From: an uncultured Clostridia bacterium
GTDB lineage: Bacteria > Bacillota > Clostridia > Lachnospirales > Lachnospiraceae
Direction: 5' to 3'
DNA: 5,982 nucleotides
Assembly (NCBI GenBank): GCA_946623485.1
Contig: CAMORF010000154.1
Span: forward strand, 1-5,982
Part shown: positions 3,516 to 5,982 of the stretch, piece by piece
How positions within the stretch are numbered: the stretch's first letter is position 1
Layout of the letters: each line of letters begins with the position of its first letter
The notes under the pieces: model-generated
Told to the model about the DNA's origin: nothing
What the model saw: only the letters and a program-made list of their open reading frames with translations
Database searches by the model: none
Position numbers and translations under genes: made by a program

Positions 3516-5041
3516 TTTACGGATACTGCCGTGTCTCTTCCGATGAGCAGGCCGCTCACGGCATTTCTATCGAGGCTCAGCGCGAGATCCTGAGCGGCTA
3601 TGCAACCATGAGACAGTCCCCCATCCGAATCTTTGAGGATGCCGGATTCTCCGGCAAGAATACTGACCGTCCCGCCCTCCGTCAGATGCTCTCCGCGATC
3701 TCCGCCGGATCCGTCACCGCCATCGTTGTCTGGAAGCTGGACCGTCTTTCCCGCTCCCTCCGCGATACCCTCACGATGATCGAGGACATTTTCGCTCCTG
3801 CCGGCGCCACGCTGGTTTCCGTCACGGAGTCCATTGATACTTCCACCCCCTCCGGAAGGATGATGCTCAATCTCCTGGCATCCTTCGCTCAGCTGGAGCG
3901 GGAGCAGGATTCCGACCGCGTTGTCATGTCCCACAAGCATCTGGCCAGAGACTGCCAGTATCTTGGCGGCCACATCCCCTTCGGCTACTGCGTGGACGAT
4001 GCCAAGCACTACCAGATCGATCCCGTCACCGGCCCGGTTGCCCGGAAGGTTTTTGAGCTGTACATGGCCCGCAGCGGATACAGCTCCATGCTGCTGCACC
4101 TCAATGATCCGGCTGTCCTGGCCTATCTGCACAGGGACAAACCATTTTCTAAGCAGCATCTCAATTTTATGCTGCAAAACGAGATCTATTCCGGCGTTTA
4201 CCTCCGCCGGATGGGGGACGATCCCCGGCACAGGATCACATCCCCGGAAACCATCCGGGTCCCCGGCGGCGTTCCGGCACTCCTGTCTCCCGATGAGTGG
4301 CAGCGCGTCTGCGACATCCGCAGCCAGAATGCCACCTATGCTGCCTCCTACCGATCAAAGACCGTCTACCCTCTCTCCGGCCTTGTCTACTGCGCTGTGT
4401 GCGGAAAAAATATGAAAATCCGGCACGGAGGAAAAACCCGTGCCGGCGCGATTGAACGGTATTACTCCTGCCCGTCCCGCTGCGTGAAGTCTGCCCGGCT
4501 GGAAATCGTCTACGGTGCTGTCATCCAGTCCCTGATCTACATGGCCTCCGATGAGCAGCTGATCTCTCAGGCCTGCGCGATTGCGAACGACTTCATCGAG
4601 CAGGATGAAAAGGAAACCCGCTCCGCTGCCCAGTCCCTCCGGACCCGGCTGCAGGAAATTAAGAAGCAGACCGCTCGGCTGCTGGGCTTTGTCAAAACGC
4701 ATGATGATCCTCCGGCCAGCGTCTACACAGATCTGACTGCCCTGGACAAAGAAGAAAAGGAAATCCAGTCCCGCCTCTCCGCCAGCTCCGGCCCCCGGTA
4801 CGATCCTGCCCAGCTGGCTGCGCGGATCCGCGCCGCCGCGGACATAGAAAAACTGCCGCCGGACGAGCAGAAAGCCCGTATCCAGGCGGCAGTTGCGAAG
4901 GTGATCGTCTCAGACGATTCCTTCAAGGTGCGGTTTGTGTGTCCCGCATATCGTGGAGATGATCCGCGACATTATGTAGAGCACACAATCCATAGGGTCC
5001 TCACTCGTCTTCGCTCATGTCTTTCTCGATCAGGCGCTTGA
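3512..5041 (+). CDS. Large serine recombinase (phage integrase type), 509 aa
   Basis: Catalyses site-specific integration and, with a directionality factor, excision of the element through a covalent phosphoserine intermediate. The N-terminal resolvase domain (about 1-140) shows YCRVSSDEQ with nucleophile Ser9, GFSGKNTDRP (45-53), WKLDRLSR (74-81), and SGRMMLNLLASFAQLERE (114-131). The recombinase domain spans about 150-270 (GGHIPFGY 152-159, NEIYSGVY 223-230). A zinc ribbon has C294xxC297 and C320xxxC324. A coiled coil covers about 362-425 (FIEQDEKETRS... onward). Length and order match large serine recombinases. AGGAGGGAG precedes the ATG, which overlaps the repressor stop. The final 14 or so residues (VLTRLRSCLSRSGA) are encoded antisense to the next gene and may be flank-derived read-through beyond the att site. 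The downstream position of the element boundary supports an integrase rather than a resolvase or invertase. No excisionase-type factor is recognised nearby. Confidence 0.95.
   Translation: MIYGYCRVSSDEQAAHGISIEAQREILSGYATMRQSPIRIFEDAGFSGKNTDRPALRQMLSAISAGSVTAIVVWKLDRLSRSLRDTLTMIEDIFAPAGATLVSVTESIDTSTPSGRMMLNLLASFAQLEREQDSDRVVMSHKHLARDCQYLGGHIPFGYCVDDAKHYQIDPVTGPVARKVFELYMARSGYSSMLLHLNDPAVLAYLHRDKPFSKQHLNFMLQNEIYSGVYLRRMGDDPRHRITSPETIRVPGGVPALLSPDEWQRVCDIRSQNATYAASYRSKTVYPLSGLVYCAVCGKNMKIRHGGKTRAGAIERYYSCPSRCVKSARLEIVYGAVIQSLIYMASDEQLISQACAIANDFIEQDEKETRSAAQSLRTRLQEIKKQTARLLGFVKTHDDPPASVYTDLTALDKEEKEIQSRLSASSGPRYDPAQLAARIRAAADIEKLPPDEQKARIQAAVAKVIVSDDSFKVRFVCPAYRGDDPRHYVEHTIHRVLTRLRSCLSRSGA
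4975..5010. other. Inferred element boundary / attachment-site region
   Basis: Integrase genes usually lie next to one att site. Here the recombinase frame runs 41 bp into a convergent gene whose own 3' end looks intact, so the crossover is probably just before or at that gene's stop codon (5001-5003). The matching copy of the core at the other end of the prophage is outside the window. Exact core bases cannot be identified from one end. Confidence 0.35.
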
Positions 5042-5180
5042 TATATCCCTGTTTGTTTTCCTGCCTGTCGAGCCAGTCAATGATTTCCCGGTCCGTCACC
5101 AGGTTCAGCTTTAGTTTGAACTGCCTGGTGTTTTTTTCGTCGTACCGCTTCTGTGCGGCCAGCTGCGCTTCACTCGTCAT
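5001..5180 (-). CDS. Small charged protein, possibly ribbon-helix-helix type, 59 aa
   Basis: From the ATG at 5180 the protein reads MTSEAQLAAQKRYDEKNTRQ, then FKLKLNLVTDREIIDWLDRQENKQGYIKRLI and an acidic end. A short beta-like strand (QFKLKLN) followed by two helices with the closing KQGYIKRLI is the layout of Arc/MetJ-like ribbon-helix-helix proteins. From memory, near-identical small proteins are common in clostridial genomes and conjugative elements. The frame is open upstream to 5354, but that extension lies wholly inside the preceding gene, so I reject it. The start overlaps the previous stop by 11 nt (ATGACGAGTGA) with only a weak purine-rich site, suggesting coupled translation. Its last 41 bp overlap the recombinase frame tail to tail. 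Candidate role: DNA-binding regulator of its own operon (inference). Confidence 0.8.
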   Translation of the reverse strand: MTSEAQLAAQKRYDEKNTRQFKLKLNLVTDREIIDWLDRQENKQGYIKRLIEKDMSEDE

Positions 5181-5439
5181 TTTCTTCATCTTCGTCACAT
5201 TCATGATATCTATTAACGTATTTCCTGATTTTTGCTTTTGCGGCTTTTTCTGTTCTGCAACCGCTGACCGAAAATTCACAGGTGCCTTCGATCTGCTTGT
5301 CACCACACCACAGCCCACAGCCATCATTGCCTGTGTGGTAGCACAGATAATCAACCCGTTTGTATGTCGCAGTATATGGGATTGTTTCCCCCGTGATCCG
5401 GTTGACCAGTTTGTTTTCGTATTTCTCGCCGTACTTCAT
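5170..5439 (-). CDS. Hypothetical Cys-containing protein, 89 aa
   Basis: Excellent AAGGAGG site 8 nt before the ATG at 5439, overlapping the previous stop codon. The protein has a likely beta-rich front (NRITGETIPYTATYKRVDYLCYH), scattered Cys at 33, 41, 45, 54, 61 and 81 including a CxxxC (41-45), a basic helix (TEKAAKAKIRKYVNRY), and a very acidic tail (DEDEENDE). The Cys spacing could hold one metal, but no named fold is recognised. It sits in a run of five co-directional small genes on the presumed recipient side of the recombinase. Confidence 0.8.
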   Translation of the reverse strand: MKYGEKYENKLVNRITGETIPYTATYKRVDYLCYHTGNDGCGLWCGDKQIEGTCEFSVSGCRTEKAAKAKIRKYVNRYHECDEDEENDE

Positions 5440-5452
5440 ATCCTTGTCCTCC

Positions 5453-5683
5453 TTATCCGATAATCAGATCATCGTTTGCTTCCTTCAAGTACATCTGAAG
5501 GAATTCCAGCTCCGTTTCCGGCATCTCCGCGTGTACTTTCTCCCGGATCTCGTCATCCATCGCGCTGACGATTGCGTCCCAGAGGTCGATGCCGTATTCC
5601 TGCTTGTTTCTTTCGATCTCCTGCATAGCCTCCGCCGCTGTCATGAAACTGGCCCCGTTGTCCAAACTGATCATCTTACCCAT
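5453..5683 (-). CDS. Small acidic conserved protein, 76 aa, mobile-element type
   Basis: The ATG at 5683 (MGKMISLDNGASFMTAAEAM) is chosen because AAGGAGG lies 9 nt upstream. A TTG seven codons earlier would itself contain that site. The protein is acidic: MTAAEAMQEI, then DLWDAIVSAMDDEIREKVHAE, then TELEFLQMYLKEANDDLIIG. From memory, proteins with this 'LD.G..YMTA.EA...W.A.V.AMDDE.REKVH.E....T..EFL..YL..A..DLIIG' outline are frequent in conjugative and other mobile elements of gut Clostridia. Function is not established to my knowledge. The stop overlaps the ribosome binding site of the next gene. Confidence 0.8.
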   Translation of the reverse strand: MGKMISLDNGASFMTAAEAMQEIERNKQEYGIDLWDAIVSAMDDEIREKVHAEMPETELEFLQMYLKEANDDLIIG

Positions 5684-5704
5684 TTTGTTATCCCTCCTTT
5701 TCAA

Positions 5705-5905
5705 TCACAAACCGCGAATTACGTCAATCTTGTTCAGTAGATTGTGACCGATGTCATGGTGCTCCATGTTGAACTTTTCTCCAACAGCGTCTCCTGTTCT
5801 TCTGCAATCGATGGCTTTGCAGGTGTGTTTGAGGTTCTTGTCGCAGATAGCTTTTCGGATATAAAGCATTTCTTCCTCCGTGATGTTCAGCTGATAGTTC
5901 TTCAT
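5705..5905 (-). CDS. Hypothetical protein, 66 aa
   Basis: The ATG at 5905 follows AGGAGG by about 8 nt and overlaps the stop of the upstream gene (ATGA). The protein begins MKNYQLNITEEEMLYIRKAI, with a strand-helix start, then C21 and a CKAIDC pair (29-34), and a second helix (FNMEHHDIGHNLLNKIDVI). His and Cys residues could bind a metal, but the pattern matches no family I can name. It belongs to the same tight leftward operon as its neighbours. Confidence 0.75.
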   Translation of the reverse strand: MKNYQLNITEEEMLYIRKAICDKNLKHTCKAIDCRRTGDAVGEKFNMEHHDIGHNLLNKIDVIRGL

Positions 5906-5982
5906 TTCCTTTTCCTCCTGCTTTTAATTGGGGGAAGCTTCTCGGTGATGTTATCCGAATCACTTTCTACGGCCTTGCCGTA
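5902..5982 (-). CDS. C-terminal end of an upstream gene (partial)
   Basis: One minus-strand frame is open from the window edge to a TGA at 5902-5904 that overlaps the next start (ATGA). It would encode 26 residues, beginning YGKAVESDSDNITEKLP and ending IKSRRKRK. The acidic-then-basic, Pro-containing tail and exact coupling to the next gene argue that it is real. The ribosome binding site of the 66-residue gene lies within it. Product unknown. Confidence 0.6.
   Translation of the reverse strand, partial: YGKAVESDSDNITEKLPPIKSRRKRK

Noticed and set aside
3455..4231. 258-residue open frame antisense to the recombinase
   Set aside because: It lies wholly opposite a clear serine recombinase gene, has no convincing ribosome binding site and no recognisable domain; codon bias of the real gene explains the open antisense frame.
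4940..4976. Imperfect inverted repeat (CATATCGTGG ... CCGCGACATTATG) near the recombinase 3' end
   Set aside because: Needs a 3-nt gap and a mismatch, lies within coding sequence and has no U-run; too weak to call a terminator or att arm.
5181..5354. N-terminal extension of the 59-residue protein to 5354
   Set aside because: The added 58 codons lie inside the well-supported 89-residue gene in another frame; homologues as I recall them begin near MTxEAQ.
5017..5463. 148-residue hydrophobic plus-strand frame
   Set aside because: Its hydrophobic F/S/C-rich composition is what the complement of Lys/Glu/Asp-rich genes gives; it is antisense to two supported genes.

Overview
The window looks like one end of a prophage, or phage-like element, in a Gram-positive Clostridia-type bacterium. 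Lachnospiraceae or a relative is my best guess. The reasons are near-perfect AGGAGG-type ribosome binding sites before almost every gene, moderate-to-high GC, TTG and GTG starts, dense small genes, and a serine-recombinase-plus-repressor lysogeny module of a kind common in gut Firmicutes phages. No rRNA, tRNA, CRISPR array or insertion sequence is visible.

Left block (1-2997, all minus strand): this is a leftward early operon driven by a consensus sigma-A promoter at 3041-3069. Reading with transcription it contains a Cro-like HTH regulator, then seven small proteins (two with Cys pairs that could bind zinc, one a single-pass membrane protein of 57 residues), then a 444-residue DNA cytosine-5 methyltransferase with all its catalytic motifs, and the first codons of a further gene that leaves the window. 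The genes are packed with short gaps or overlaps; two of the overlaps are exactly 80 nt and out of frame. Inside the methyltransferase gene a second frame stays open for 154 codons and encodes a sequence I recognise from other phage protein entries. This is the most unusual feature of the window.

Switch (2998-3134): divergent promoters lie back to back between the Cro-like gene and a CI-like repressor. Three 15-bp operator-like sequences (AATCT...GAT) lie at the cro transcription start, on the cro -35 box and just after cro.

Right block, plus strand (3135-5041): a short XRE repressor without a self-cleavage domain is translationally coupled (ATGA) to a 509-residue large serine recombinase, the likely integrase.

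Right flank (5001-5982, minus strand): five tightly spaced small genes, one partial, converge on the recombinase. The last 41 bp of the recombinase frame lie antisense to the 3' end of the first of them. This suggests the element boundary (att site) is at about 4975-5010, and that the flank is recipient DNA. The flank proteins resemble small proteins I associate with conjugative elements of gut Clostridia, so the phage may be inserted in another mobile element. The opposite end of the prophage is outside the window.

Working model: the repressor and Cro compete at the 2998-3134 operators. In the lysogen the repressor and recombinase are co-transcribed. On induction the leftward operon makes Cro, the small early proteins and a solitary methyltransferase that could protect phage DNA from host restriction.
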